In this document: positions 27,562 through 36,677 of the stretch, piece by piece | Layout: every line of letters starts with the position of its first letter | Numbering within the stretch: the first letter of the stretch is position 1 | Assembly: GCA_913052345.1 (NCBI GenBank) | Contig: CAJXDR010000005.1 | Location: 1 to 64,000 of the forward strand | Length of the DNA stretch: 64,000 nt | DNA from: UBA4421 sp002470275 | GTDB taxonomy: Bacteria; Pseudomonadota; Gammaproteobacteria; Pseudomonadales; Azotimanducaceae | Direction: 5' to 3' | The notes under the pieces: generated by a model | Database searches by the model: none | The model's input: only the letters and a program-made list of their open reading frames with translations | Told to the model about the DNA's origin: nothing | Translations under genes and position numbers: made by a program

Positions 27562-27942
27562 ATGAATTTTGTGATCGCTGTGCACGGCGCCCCAATGACG
27601 TCCTATGCGGGAGAGCATGCCCTTGGCTTTGCTCAGGCTGCGCTGAGCGACGGCCACCAGATTGAGCGGATATTTTTTTTACATGACGGCATCTATCATG
27701 CGGTGCGCACCCGATCGCCCGGTCCCGATGGGCTCGATCTCGTACCCTCCTGGCAGCACCTCGCGGACGCGGGCATTGAATTGGCCGTCTGTATCGGCAG
27801 TGCTGGAAGACGGGGCCTCGTGCCGGCTGCTGAGAGCACCCCAACGACAACACCGTTGGCCCAGGGATTTCAATTGGCGGGGCTGGGACAGCTGATCGCT
27901 GGCATTCAGGCGGCAGACCGCTATCTGGAGTTTCCCGCATGA
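27562..27942 (+). CDS. tusD: Sulfurtransferase subunit TusD (DsrE family)
   Basis: A 126-residue DsrE-like protein and the sulfur-accepting subunit of the TusBCD complex, which takes persulfide sulfur from TusA and hands it to TusE for 2-thiolation of tRNA wobble uridine. The catalytic cysteine is Cys77 in AVCIGSAGRRGL, matching the E. coli Cys78 position. The length is as expected. It starts the tusDCBE run and overlaps tusC by four bases. The end user of this sulfur, MnmA, is encoded 18 kb downstream in the same window. Confidence 0.92.
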   Translation: MNFVIAVHGAPMTSYAGEHALGFAQAALSDGHQIERIFFLHDGIYHAVRTRSPGPDGLDLVPSWQHLADAGIELAVCIGSAGRRGLVPAAESTPTTTPLAQGFQLAGLGQLIAGIQAADRYLEFPA

Positions 27943-28298
27943 AGCAACTGCTGTTCATCGTGTCGCGTCCTCCCTATGCCGGCGTTGGTGTTTTTGAGCA
28001 AATTGAGACGGCCATGGTGGCGGCGGTCTTTGATGCCCAGGTGAGCATCCTCTTCCGGAATCTGGGCGTTTGGAACCTGGCCCCGGACCAGTCCGGGCAA
28101 CGCCTGCACCGAAGAACCATGTCTAAGATTCTGAGCGGCCTGGGTGAGTACGACATTGAGCGCCTCTACGTCTGCCAAGACGCGCTGGACAACAGCAGCC
28201 TGGTCCTGAGCGACGAACTGCCGCTTGAAGCCCTTGATGCTCAAGGGCAGGCACGCCTGATCCAAGACTGTGACAGCGTCATCGGCTTTCAGTCATGA
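27939..28298 (+). CDS. tusC: Sulfur relay subunit TusC (DsrF family)
   Basis: A 119-residue DsrF-like protein and structural subunit of the TusBCD hexamer. The N-terminus KQLLFIVSRPPYAGVGVFEQ and the FRNLGVWNLAPDQ segment are family marks. No conserved active cysteine is needed here. It overlaps tusD (ATGA) and tusB (ATGA), so the three subunits are coupled for stoichiometric production. Confidence 0.9.
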   Translation: MKQLLFIVSRPPYAGVGVFEQIETAMVAAVFDAQVSILFRNLGVWNLAPDQSGQRLHRRTMSKILSGLGEYDIERLYVCQDALDNSSLVLSDELPLEALDAQGQARLIQDCDSVIGFQS

Positions 28299-28552
28299 CG
28301 CTGCACCTAGTCTTTAGCGCTGGTGGGCTGGCCAGCTGCCTGGTGAGACATGGCGCCTCGGAGCCAGTGGTTCTGCTTGGCGATGGCGTCTATTCGGTCC
28401 CTCAGGCCCTGGCAGCTCACGCTGATCTGTTCGTCATGGAGGAGGACCTGGCGGCGAGAGGCCTTACCGGTGACGGAGTAAGGTGCATTGACTACCGGGA
28501 CTTGGTGGCCTTGAGCGTAGCTCACGCCAGGGTCGTGAGCTGGAACGATTGA
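28295..28552 (+). CDS. tusB: Sulfur relay subunit TusB (DsrH family)
   Basis: An 85-residue DsrH-like protein and the third subunit of TusBCD. TusB/DsrH proteins are short and variable; the LLGDGVYSV segment and the end region RCIDYRDLVALSVAHARVVSW fit the family. It overlaps the tusC stop and is followed after three bases by tusE. The call rests mainly on its place in the operon plus these weak motifs. Confidence 0.85.
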   Translation: MTLHLVFSAGGLASCLVRHGASEPVVLLGDGVYSVPQALAAHADLFVMEEDLAARGLTGDGVRCIDYRDLVALSVAHARVVSWND

Positions 28553-28555
28553 GCT

Positions 28556-28879
28556 ATGGTCAGCGATCTCAGCCCAACGCTAGACTGCCAGGGGCACCTT
28601 CAGGATTTTCAGGCCTGGAATCCCCAGGTGGCCGCTTGGTTTGCCGGAGCGGAAAACATCATTCTTCAGGACGAACACTGGCAGATTATTGATCTCGTTA
28701 GAGACTTTTATCTGCGAACGGACATCAGCCCGGACATGCGGCCCTTGGTCAAGATGGTGCGTCAGGCGTTGGGCGATGACTGCGGTAACAGCATCTATCT
28801 AATGCAGCGCTTTGGCAGCAACCCGGCCCGCAGCGTTGCTCGAATTGCCGGCCTGCCCAAGCCGAGCAACTGCCTGTAG
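28556..28879 (+). CDS. tusE: Sulfur carrier TusE (DsrC family)
   Basis: A 107-residue DsrC/TusE-like protein that carries persulfide sulfur from TusBCD to MnmA. The family pattern is clear: LDCQGHLQDFQAWNPQVAAW near the N-terminus, HWQIIDLVRDFY in the middle, and a C-terminal GLPKPSNCL in which the penultimate Cys106 is the active residue. No second, earlier conserved Cys as in dissimilatory DsrC is present in the tail, supporting a role in tRNA thiolation rather than sulfite reduction. It is the last gene of tusDCBE and converges on cysG. Confidence 0.92.
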   Translation: MVSDLSPTLDCQGHLQDFQAWNPQVAAWFAGAENIILQDEHWQIIDLVRDFYLRTDISPDMRPLVKMVRQALGDDCGNSIYLMQRFGSNPARSVARIAGLPKPSNCL

Positions 28880-28887
28880 GGCTCAGG

Positions 28888-30315
28888 CTATTCCCGGGGA
28901 AGCTCGCCGGACCAACCTTCAGCCAGGCTCACAACCTCTCCTACAATGATGATCGACGGGCCGCGTACGTCGGCGTTTGCCACCCTGACGGGGATATCAT
29001 CCAGGTAACCCCAGATAATCCGCTGATGTTCGAATGTTGCGTTTTCTACTACCGCCACCGGGGTTTTTTGACCACGGCCTGCTTCGAGAAGGCGCTGGCA
29101 AATCGATGCCAAGGCCACCAGCCCCATGTAGACCACCAGGGTTTGATCCGTCCGCGCTAACTCTGGCCAGTCCAGATTAATACTCTGCTCAACGCGATGT
29201 CCGGTTAGAAAACGAACCGACTGGCTCATCTTGCGGTGAGTAAGCGGTATCCCCGCGTAGCAGGCGGCACCCAAGCCAGAGGTTATGCCAGGCACGACCT
29301 GAGTTTCGATGCCCGCCTCTGCGGCCACCTGTAGCTCTTCTCCCCCTCGACCAAAGATAAAGGGGTCGCCGCCTTTCAGTCGAATGACTTTCTTCCCCAT
29401 CCCTGCATGCGCGACGATGAGTCGGTTTACCTCTGCCTGCATGGCGGTCCCCGAGGGCCGCCTTTGGGCGGCAGTTGTTTCGCCGTCCATGGCCTCTCGT
29501 GGCCCGGGCTTGCCCACGTCGATCAGTTCAGCATCCCGCCTGGCATAGTCGAGCAACGCTGGATTAACCAACTTATCAAAGAGTAAAACATCAGCGGATT
29601 GAATCTCTCGCAATCCGCGCAGGGTGATCAGATCGGGATCACCAGGACCCGCGCCCACGAGTACCAAGGTGCCCGCCACGGACTGTTCATTCAGCATGCT
29701 CGTGGCCCGCTCCACCGCTGCATCCACCTGGCCACCCATGGCGAGGTCTGCGGCCGAGCTGGCAAAAACCCTGTCCCAAAAGGCCTTTCTCGCATCCACG
29801 CTGGGGAGCTGCTGCTTGACCTGGGAGCGAAGCCGTTCAGCCAGAACCGCCAGCTTGCCTAAGGCGCTCGGTAATCGAATCTCTATCCAACCCCGAACGG
29901 TTCGGGCCAGGGTCGGCGAGGCCCCCATGCTAGAGACCGCGACCAAAATCGGCATACGATCGATGATGGCTGGGAAAATAACTGTGCACAGCTCGGTTCG
30001 ATCAACGCAGTTCACCAGGATTTTATGCTTCAGCGCTGCCGCGAAAACGCGTTCACTGACCTGGGGGGCATCGGTGGCGCTGATCGCTAAGGTGAACTCT
30101 GAGGAAATCACTTCAGGGTCAAAGGTGCGTTGGTCGATGGACAGCTCGCCAGCATCGCGCATACGCCGAATGTCCGGGTGCACCTCGGGTGCCATAACGG
30201 TGATTCGAGCACCTGCCCGCCGCAGCCAACGAAGCTTTCTCAGCGCCGTCTGCCCCGCGCCGACCACAAGCACTCGGCTGCCATGCAGCCGGTGAAAGAG
30301 AGGTAGATAAAACAT
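28888..30315 (-). CDS. cysG: Siroheme synthase CysG (methyltransferase, dehydrogenase and ferrochelatase)
   Basis: A 475-residue trifunctional enzyme making siroheme from uroporphyrinogen III: the C-terminal half methylates it, the N-terminal half oxidises precorrin-2 and inserts iron. The dehydrogenase part begins with VLVVGAGQTALRKLRWLRRAGA and includes SSMGASPT with the phospho-serine-type loop. The methyltransferase part begins around 214 (LVLVGAGPGDPDLITLRGL) and carries GGDPFIFGRGGEE and VVPGITSG. It is six bases after serS in a long minus-strand run. Siroheme serves sulfite/nitrite reductase, which fits cysH and cysB further on. Confidence 0.95.
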   Translation of the reverse strand: MFYLPLFHRLHGSRVLVVGAGQTALRKLRWLRRAGARITVMAPEVHPDIRRMRDAGELSIDQRTFDPEVISSEFTLAISATDAPQVSERVFAAALKHKILVNCVDRTELCTVIFPAIIDRMPILVAVSSMGASPTLARTVRGWIEIRLPSALGKLAVLAERLRSQVKQQLPSVDARKAFWDRVFASSAADLAMGGQVDAAVERATSMLNEQSVAGTLVLVGAGPGDPDLITLRGLREIQSADVLLFDKLVNPALLDYARRDAELIDVGKPGPREAMDGETTAAQRRPSGTAMQAEVNRLIVAHAGMGKKVIRLKGGDPFIFGRGGEELQVAAEAGIETQVVPGITSGLGAACYAGIPLTHRKMSQSVRFLTGHRVEQSINLDWPELARTDQTLVVYMGLVALASICQRLLEAGRGQKTPVAVVENATFEHQRIIWGYLDDIPVRVANADVRGPSIIIVGEVVSLAEGWSGELPRE

Positions 30316-30321
30316 GCCCGC

Positions 30322-31599
30322 CTAGGGTTTCAGCGCAAGACTGGAAAGCCCGCCCATATAGGGCCGCAGGGCATCCGGCAGAGTAAGGGTATCGTTAGCT
30401 GCCTGGTAGTTCTCAAGCACCGCCACCAAGGCCCGCCCCACCGCTAGTCCTGATCCGTTAAGGGTATGGAGTAAGGCCACATCACCTGCTGACGTTCGAT
30501 AGCGGGCCTGCATCCGGCGTGCCTGAAAATCAAGAAAATTGCTGCAGGATGAAATCTCTCGGTAGGCGTTTTGACCGGGCAGCCAAACTTCCAGGTCGAT
30601 GGTTTTGGCTGAAGAGAAGCTTAGATCACCGCCGCAAAGGGTTACTGCGCGATAAGGCAGCTCCAGTCTTTTCAGAACGTTCTCCGCATGGCCCGTTAGG
30701 CTATCCAGTACATCCCAAGAGGTGCTCGGATGAACCAGCTGCACCAACTCAACCTTTTCAAACTGATGCTGCCGAATCATGCCGCGGGTATCACGACCGT
30801 AGCTGCCCGCCTCGCTGCGAAAACAGGGCGTATGGCAAACGTGTTTTTTGGGTAGGTCTGCTTCAGCTAAAATGTCCCCACGATAGATATTGGTTACGGG
30901 CACTTCGGCGGTAGGGATCAGGTAGACCTCGGCTTCTGTGTCCAGACGAAACATATCTTCCGCAGCCTTGGGTAGCTGCCCGGTGCCGCGCAGGCTGTCC
31001 GCGTTGACGATGTAGGGCACGTAGACCTCTTCATACCCGTGCTCGGCCACGTGCATATCCAGCATGAGTTGAGTGAGCCCTCGCTGCAGGCGTGCCAGGG
31101 CGCCTCGGATAACCACATATCGCGCCCCACTGATTTTCGCAGCGGTCTCAAAATCTAGGCCGCCCTCCAGGGTTAGCGCGACATGATCCTGGGCCTCGAA
31201 ATCGAACGTTGGCAGCGTTCCCCAGGTGCGAAGCGAGACGTTATCACTCTCGTCAGCGCCCGGGGGCACCGACGCATCCGGCAGGTTGGGTAGGCCCATT
31301 AGCACATCATCCAGCGCCCCTTGGACCTCGCCAAAGCCTCTCTTCGCCGCATCCAACCGTTCGCCTAGATCGCTGACCTCGGCCAGCAGCGGAGCGATGT
31401 CTTCACCTCTGGCCTTAGCGGCACCAATGGATTTAGATTTGACGTTGCGCTCGTTCTGAAGCGTCTCGGTCTGGGTCTGTAGCGCCTTGCGCTGCTCGTC
31501 CAGCTCACGGAAAGACGCCACCTCTAACCGAAAGCCCTTCACGGCGAGGCGCTCGGCAACACCCTCTGGATCTGCTCGAAGCATTTTTATATCTAACAT
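30322..31599 (-). CDS. serS: Seryl-tRNA synthetase
   Basis: A 425-residue class II aminoacyl-tRNA synthetase charging tRNA-Ser (and tRNA-Sec where present). The N-terminal coiled-coil arm spans about 25-100 (RKALQTQTETLQNERNVKSK-type heptads). Motif 2 lies in CFRSEAGSYGRDTRGMIRQH, and motif 3 in LNGSGLAVGRALVAVLENYQ. TAEVPVTNIY is the serine-site loop. The length is typical. It lies 37 bases after crcB and just before cysG. Confidence 0.97.
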   Translation of the reverse strand: MLDIKMLRADPEGVAERLAVKGFRLEVASFRELDEQRKALQTQTETLQNERNVKSKSIGAAKARGEDIAPLLAEVSDLGERLDAAKRGFGEVQGALDDVLMGLPNLPDASVPPGADESDNVSLRTWGTLPTFDFEAQDHVALTLEGGLDFETAAKISGARYVVIRGALARLQRGLTQLMLDMHVAEHGYEEVYVPYIVNADSLRGTGQLPKAAEDMFRLDTEAEVYLIPTAEVPVTNIYRGDILAEADLPKKHVCHTPCFRSEAGSYGRDTRGMIRQHQFEKVELVQLVHPSTSWDVLDSLTGHAENVLKRLELPYRAVTLCGGDLSFSSAKTIDLEVWLPGQNAYREISSCSNFLDFQARRMQARYRTSAGDVALLHTLNGSGLAVGRALVAVLENYQAANDTLTLPDALRPYMGGLSSLALKP

Positions 31600-31636
31600 A
31601 GTTTGATCCCGCTAAAACAAAAGCTCTGTTGCGTCC

Positions 31637-32011
31637 TCAGCTCACCCATTGACCCAGGCGCATGCCAAACCAAACCGCCAACAGGCAGGTCATCAGGGTT
31701 GCCAGGCAGTATAGGGCCGCCATAAGGATTCTATCTGATTGCAGCAAAAGCAACGTCTCCAGGGCAAAGGCCGAATAGGTGGTAAAAGCGCCCAGAAGGC
31801 CAACCACAAGAAAGAGCCGTCCCCAGCCTTGAAACCACGCCTGGTCCGCACATGCGCCCCAGATCACGCCGATAATGAGCGAGCCGGCGATATTAGAGAG
31901 TATTGTTGCCCAGGGAAACGCCTCGGAGCCTATCAACACGGCAACCGCATACCGGAGGGTAGCACCGAGAGCGCCACCTATAACGACCCAGAACAGGGCT
32001 GTGGCCGTCAT
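31637..32011 (-). CDS. crcB: Fluoride channel CrcB/Fluc
   Basis: A 124-residue four-helix membrane protein that exports fluoride as a dual-topology dimer. GGALGATLRY, the NIAGSLIIG segment and GLLGAFTTYSAFALE (with the sodium/Phe-box region) are diagnostic. It overlaps the rarA stop by four bases (ATGA), so it is translated from the ftsK-lolA-rarA transcript; no fluoride riboswitch can lie directly before it. It looks constitutive rather than fluoride-induced. Confidence 0.93.
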   Translation of the reverse strand: MTATALFWVVIGGALGATLRYAVAVLIGSEAFPWATILSNIAGSLIIGVIWGACADQAWFQGWGRLFLVVGLLGAFTTYSAFALETLLLLQSDRILMAALYCLATLMTCLLAVWFGMRLGQWVS

Positions 32012-33342
32012 GTATCCGTCCGTCGCGCTTCTTTGTCGAGCTTTTTTAGACGCTCAAGTCGCTCGCGAATCTTGATCTCAAGGCCCGCATCCTTGGGTTC
32101 GTAAAAAGGCTCCGGGCAAAGGGATTCCGGGAAATAACGCTCGCCTGGAGCGTAGGCCTCGCCGCCAGCCTGTTCTCGGTGCGCGTGGCGATAACCCTCA
32201 CCGTGACCGAGTTCGCGCATGAGCGCGGTTGGGGCATTGCGAAGATGGTGGGGCACCTCATGGCTGCCCGTTTCTTTGACATACTGCATCGACCGATTGA
32301 AGGCCTGATATGCCGCATCGCTCTTGGGAACGCTGGCCAGGTACAGGGCCGCTTGAGCCAGAGCCAGCTCTCCCTCAGGCGAGCCCAGGCGTTCATAGGC
32401 GGAAACCGCGGCTCCCACGATCTCCAGGGCTCTGGGGTCTGCATTGCCGATGTCTTCGCTGGCTACGCGGATCAGGCGTCGGCCGATGTAGAGCGGATCT
32501 GCCCCGCCGTCTAGCATTCTACAAAACCAGTACAGGGCGGCATCTGGCGAACTGCCGCGAATGGATTTATGCAGCGCTGAAATTTGGTCGTAGAACAGGT
32601 CGCCCCCGCGATCAAATCGACGAGAACGTTCTCCCAGGGAAGCGGTTACCGTTTCAAGCTCAATCCGGCCCTCGACCATCTGGGCGGCAATTTCGAGACA
32701 ATTTAGGCAGCGACGAGCGTCGCCATCCGCCACCTCGGCCAATGCCCGGGCGGCCTTGGGGTCGATGTCTCGCTCAAGACAACGGGTGCCGCGTTCAATG
32801 ACCTGGCACATGTCGTCTGCATCCAGGGCCTTTAGGACATAGACCCGAGCTCTCGACAGGAGTGCAGAGTTCACCTCAAAGGAGGGGTTTTCCGTGGTGG
32901 CTCCGATGAAGGTTATCAATCCAGATTCGACGTGAGGAAGGAAGGCGTCCTGCTGGGCTTTGTTGAAGCGGTGTACTTCATCCACGAACAGCACCGTTTG
33001 CAGTCCCTGGGCCTGCCTGGACTGAGCCAGGGCAATGGCCTCTCGAATATCCCGAATCCCCGCCAGGACCGCGGAAATCCCCATCCAGTGACAGCCCGCC
33101 TGCTCTGCCAGCAGACGAGCCAACGTCGTCTTACCCGTGCCTGGCGGTCCCCAGAGGATCATGGAATGGATGCGGCCCCGGGCAAGCAGGCCACCCAGAG
33201 GCTTATCGCTGTCTAGGAGGTGTCGCTGACCAATATAATCCGACAGGGTTGTCGGGCGCAGTCGGTCTGCCAGTGGCTGCCCCTCTCGGACGCCGGCTCC
33301 GTCTGGCTGAGCGCTATTAAATAGATCATCCTCTAACAACAT
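32008..33342 (-). CDS. rarA: Replication-associated AAA+ ATPase RarA (MgsA)
   Basis: A 444-residue clamp-loader-like ATPase acting at stalled forks and single-stranded gaps. Visible are RPTTLSDYIGQRHLL, Walker A GPPGTGKTTLA, Walker B FVDEVHRFNKAQQDA, sensor 1 IGATTENPSFEVN and the C-terminal helical tetramer domain with EDIGNADPRAL. The ATG at 33342 (MLLEDDLF) follows GAGGGGACGG; the longer frame runs back into lolA and is rejected. It overlaps the lolA end by 17 bases, the same neighbour as in Pseudomonas and E. coli. Confidence 0.94.
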   Translation of the reverse strand: MLLEDDLFNSAQPDGAGVREGQPLADRLRPTTLSDYIGQRHLLDSDKPLGGLLARGRIHSMILWGPPGTGKTTLARLLAEQAGCHWMGISAVLAGIRDIREAIALAQSRQAQGLQTVLFVDEVHRFNKAQQDAFLPHVESGLITFIGATTENPSFEVNSALLSRARVYVLKALDADDMCQVIERGTRCLERDIDPKAARALAEVADGDARRCLNCLEIAAQMVEGRIELETVTASLGERSRRFDRGGDLFYDQISALHKSIRGSSPDAALYWFCRMLDGGADPLYIGRRLIRVASEDIGNADPRALEIVGAAVSAYERLGSPEGELALAQAALYLASVPKSDAAYQAFNRSMQYVKETGSHEVPHHLRNAPTALMRELGHGEGYRHAHREQAGGEAYAPGERYFPESLCPEPFYEPKDAGLEIKIRERLERLKKLDKEARRTDT

Positions 33343-34015
33343 CCGTCCCCTCAGGCACGTCCAGCACAAAACGGTCAGGCGGCAAATCCTGATCGCGACG
33401 CACATTTTGAAAGTCAACGATGCTGCGCTGTCCGCCGCGATCCAGGATCACCATCTGCTCCAGAACGTTGCCAATGAATGCTAGCCGCAGTCCGGCAAAG
33501 AGAAAATCTATGGTCTGAGGCTGAATGGTGAAATCAGAATGTTCGCCTCGGTGGACAAGGTCGATGCTCAACTGGGCATCCGCGAGAGAATTCGCATCAA
33601 TTAACCAGTTCACCGGAAGCTGGGCGCCTGCAGAATCCAGGTCGCGCACCGTCAGTTGTTCAAGGTCGGGGTCGTATATTTGCAGCTCGTTCTTGTCCAA
33701 CAGCATGCGCTGCACGTAGGGCGAGATGACATCCCAGCGCAGGCGGGCTTCGCCCAGGGCCATGCGCCCAGAGCTCTGCTCAACCAGAGTACCGTTGGCA
33801 TCCTCTATGCGCTGCGTGAAGTCTGCCGTCGTCCCCTGCTGAGCCTGCAATAAACCAATCAGCAGGGTGGTCTGAGCGGGAGGAGACGGGGTAGCTGCCG
33901 GATCCGCCAATTGGGCAAGAGCGGCTGGGGTCCACGCGCTCACCGCCCCGAAGATAAGGACGCAGAGACAGTGTCGAAGTATGTCGCTGTTAATCTCGTT
34001 CTGGCACCAGGACAT
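33326..34015 (-). CDS. lolA: Outer-membrane lipoprotein carrier LolA
   Basis: A 229-residue periplasmic chaperone that carries lipoproteins from LolCDE to LolB. A signal peptide covers about 15-36 (cut near ALAQL). The mature part shows QAQQGTTADFTQRIEDANGT, SGRMALGEARLRWDVISPY and the FLFAGLRLAFIGN and VDFQNVRRDQDLPPDRFVL strands of the open beta-barrel. GGAGGGC lies before tandem GTG-ATG codons at 34018/34015; the ATG is used here. It overlaps the ftsK end by 26 bases, so it is co-translated in the ftsK-lolA-rarA set. Confidence 0.93.
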   Translation of the reverse strand: MSWCQNEINSDILRHCLCVLIFGAVSAWTPAALAQLADPAATPSPPAQTTLLIGLLQAQQGTTADFTQRIEDANGTLVEQSSGRMALGEARLRWDVISPYVQRMLLDKNELQIYDPDLEQLTVRDLDSAGAQLPVNWLIDANSLADAQLSIDLVHRGEHSDFTIQPQTIDFLFAGLRLAFIGNVLEQMVILDRGGQRSIVDFQNVRRDQDLPPDRFVLDVPEGTDVVRG

Positions 34016-36260
34016 CACGCCCTCCGCTGCTGTTCATTTCGGAGACCACGCCGGCCGCCTCCATGGCTTCGATCAGGCGGGCCGCCCGGTTATAGCCGAT
34101 TCGCAGTTTGCGCTGCACTGACGAAATCGAGGCTCGGCGCGAGTGCAGAACGAATTCAACGGCCTCGTCATACAGGGCGTCGCTCTGTTCAACGTCCCCA
34201 TCCGGCTCAATGGGCACAAAGGCGTCGCTACTGCTTCCGCCATAGGTGATTTCGGTCAAATAGTCTGGCTCGCCGCGACGTTTCCAGTCTTCTACCACGC
34301 GATGCACCTCGTCATCCGAGACGAAGGCGCCGTGGACGCGCTGGGGTAGCGCGGTGCCCGGGGGAAGGTAGAGCATATCCCCATGTCCCAGCAGCTGCTC
34401 TGCGCCGCCCTGATCTAAGATGGTTCTCGAATCGATGCGGGAAGAAACCTGGAAGCCGATGCGTGCCGGGATATTGGCCTTGATCAAGCCGGTGATCACA
34501 TCCACAGACGGTCGTTGGGTCGCTAAAATGAGGTGTATGCCCGCAGCTCTGGCCTTTTGTGCAATTCTGGCGATCAGCTGTTCTACCTTCTTGCCGACGA
34601 TCATCATCATATCGGCAAATTCATCGATCACGACCACGATGGCGGGCAGAACCTCGAGGGCTGGCGGCGGCTCAGATTCATGCTGCCAGAGTGGATCCAT
34701 GAGCGGCTCTCCCTTGGCCGCGGCATCTCGAATTTGCCGATTAAACCCCGCTAAATTCCGTACCCCCAGGGACGCCATCAATTTATAGCGTCTCTCCATT
34801 TCTGCGACACACCAGTTGAGCGCATGGGCGGCTTCCTTCATGTCCGTGACTACCGGGGTGAGCAGGTGCGGTATGCCCTCATAAATTGATAGCTCAAGCA
34901 TCTTTGGGTCGACGAGAATCAGACGCACCTGCTCTGGTGTGGTTTTAAACAGGATGCTCAGGATCATGGCGTTAACGCCCACAGACTTGCCTGAACCCGT
35001 CGTGCCGGCCACCAGTAGATGAGGCATACGCGCCACGTCGGCGACCACTGGCGCACCGGCAATGTCTTTGCCCAGGGCCAGGGTCAGGTCGCTGGCCGCA
35101 TCCTGGAAGGCGGGTGCCTGGATGACTTCTCTCAGCTGCACCATTTCACGTTGTTCATTGGGAATTTCAATGCCCACAACGCTCTTGCCGGGAATCACCT
35201 CCACAATTCGAACGCTGATTACCGCCAGTGCCCGGGCAAGGTCCTTGGCTAGGGCCGATATTTTTTGAACCTTCACCCCAGCCGCCGGCTGCACCTCAAA
35301 ACGGGTAATCACGGGGCCGGGCAGTACTGAGACCACAACCGCCTCTACGCCAAAATCACCCAGCTTGAGTTCGAGCTGTTTTGACATAGCCTCCAGCACC
35401 TCTGCGCCAAAGCCTCCCTCCTTCTCGGGATTGGCCTGATCCAATAGGTCGATATCAGGCGCTTCAGAGACATCTTCGCTCATAAACAGGCGCTTCTGGG
35501 CAACTCGGGCTGAGGGTTGATCGACCTGAGCCGAGGGTAAAATTTCAAGCCCCCGACGGCTGGCCTCCTTGCTGGCCAGCTCCTGTTCGATTTTGACCTT
35601 GCGCTGTGCGCGAGCGAGCTTGGTCTGATCCTTTTCCTCCGCTGCTGCTGCGGTGGCCTTGCGGTCTCGATATTGGTCATAGAGCAGGAGGGTTCGCGTC
35701 CAAAGACGGGTCAGCAGGCGACCCAAAAATTCCGCAACGTCTAACCAAGAAAACCCCGCTGCTGCCTGAGCACCGATCAGGGCACCCGCCAAGGCCAGCA
35801 GCGTGAGCCCCACTTGGCCAAAGACCTCCAGGCCCTCACCCCCAAGCAGAATACCCAGAATGCCCCCTGCACCGGAGGGTAGCCTGGTGGCGTCGGAGCC
35901 ATGCAGCTGAAGCAAGATACACGCGCAGACGAGCATGCCAATCCAGCCGCTAGCACGCATAGCGACCAGCACGGGCGGGGGTGATTTGCGGTCAAGAAAT
36001 GTTCTGAGGCCAAGATAAATCAGCGCCGCAGGCAACAGATATGCGCTGAAGCCCACCAGGAATAACAGTAAATCAGCCAAAAAGGCACCGCTTGAGCCGA
36101 CCCAGTTTTGAACTTCAAGATTACTGCCGGTGTAGTTAAAGGACGGGTCTTCTGGTGAGTAGGAGAGGATGGCGAACAGGAGAAAGACCGCCGCCGTGGC
36201 GACCATGACCAGGAACATTTCTCGCACTGGAAGCGAGCGGCTGGGTGCGGGTTTGGGCAA
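33990..36260 (-). CDS. ftsK: DNA translocase FtsK
   Basis: About 756 residues. FtsK pumps DNA at the septum and activates XerCD at dif. There are four N-terminal membrane helices (about 15-165), a short linker, then the motor with Walker A GTTGSGKSVGVNAM and Walker B VVIDEFADMMMIVG, and a C-terminal winged-helix gamma domain (EAVEFVLHSRRASISSVQRK onward) that reads KOPS. The start is best placed at TTG 36260, seven bases after AAGGAG; a longer TTG start at 36299 and an ATG at 36218 are alternatives. The linker is short, as in SpoIIIE-like and Pseudomonas forms. Confidence 0.93.
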   Translation of the reverse strand: MPKPAPSRSLPVREMFLVMVATAAVFLLFAILSYSPEDPSFNYTGSNLEVQNWVGSSGAFLADLLLFLVGFSAYLLPAALIYLGLRTFLDRKSPPPVLVAMRASGWIGMLVCACILLQLHGSDATRLPSGAGGILGILLGGEGLEVFGQVGLTLLALAGALIGAQAAAGFSWLDVAEFLGRLLTRLWTRTLLLYDQYRDRKATAAAAEEKDQTKLARAQRKVKIEQELASKEASRRGLEILPSAQVDQPSARVAQKRLFMSEDVSEAPDIDLLDQANPEKEGGFGAEVLEAMSKQLELKLGDFGVEAVVVSVLPGPVITRFEVQPAAGVKVQKISALAKDLARALAVISVRIVEVIPGKSVVGIEIPNEQREMVQLREVIQAPAFQDAASDLTLALGKDIAGAPVVADVARMPHLLVAGTTGSGKSVGVNAMILSILFKTTPEQVRLILVDPKMLELSIYEGIPHLLTPVVTDMKEAAHALNWCVAEMERRYKLMASLGVRNLAGFNRQIRDAAAKGEPLMDPLWQHESEPPPALEVLPAIVVVIDEFADMMMIVGKKVEQLIARIAQKARAAGIHLILATQRPSVDVITGLIKANIPARIGFQVSSRIDSRTILDQGGAEQLLGHGDMLYLPPGTALPQRVHGAFVSDDEVHRVVEDWKRRGEPDYLTEITYGGSSSDAFVPIEPDGDVEQSDALYDEAVEFVLHSRRASISSVQRKLRIGYNRAARLIEAMEAAGVVSEMNSSGGRDVLVPERD

Positions 36261-36395
36261 GCAAGGCTCCTTCGAGATAGAAGCAGTGTACGCACTCAAT
36301 CCTGTGGGTACAAACCCAGGGTCCCCTTCTTCCCATGGCTAGGCTTCACGCGCCCTCAACCCGTACAATGGGGCTCTTTTTTTTTGGAACCGTGC

Positions 36396-36674
36396 ATGAA
36401 GGCCGACAAAGCTAAGATCGTCGATGAAGTTTGGGATGACGCGAGAATCGACGGGTTTTTGACCAAGGCCCCCATGGGCAATGAGGACGCGGAATTCAGC
36501 ATCCTGCTCCACGCCTTTCGCAGCATGCGGCCAGAGGACTTTGCCCGCTTCCTGAGTCGCTACCGGTCCTTGGGCTACTCCACTGAGGCAACCAATAGGC
36601 AGGGGCAGACGCTCTGCCAAATCATCAGCTCTTATCGCAACGTTGAGCCCTTTAAGGCACTGTTAAGGCCTTAG
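36396..36674 (+). CDS. PA4642-family small conserved protein
   Basis: A 92-residue protein of the uncharacterised PA4642 family found in Pseudomonas relatives. It is soluble and mostly helical, with KIVDEVWDDARIDGFLTKAP at the start and EFSILLHAFRSMRPEDFARF in the middle; no catalytic motif is visible. The ATG at 36396 is preferred to a TTG four codons before. A nine-T run (36377-36385) lies in its leader and a TACAAT at 36364-36369 may be a -10. It is immediately before aat, in the place where Pseudomonas has trxB. Confidence 0.7.
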   Translation: MKADKAKIVDEVWDDARIDGFLTKAPMGNEDAEFSILLHAFRSMRPEDFARFLSRYRSLGYSTEATNRQGQTLCQIISSYRNVEPFKALLRP

Positions 36675-36677
36675 GCC

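Noticed and set aside
27419..27958. 179-codon minus-strand frame opposite tusD
   Set aside because: It spans the RND pump end and tusD, and its translation is arginine-rich without motifs.
29624..30295. 223-codon plus-strand frame opposite cysG
   Set aside because: Serine- and arginine-rich translation typical of an antisense frame over a conserved enzyme.
32012..32100. Fluoride riboswitch before crcB
   Set aside because: The upstream sequence is the coding end of rarA, which overlaps the crcB start by four bases.
36377..36385. Nine-T run as a terminator
   Set aside because: No stable hairpin precedes it and it lies in the leader of the PA4642-family gene, between divergent genes.
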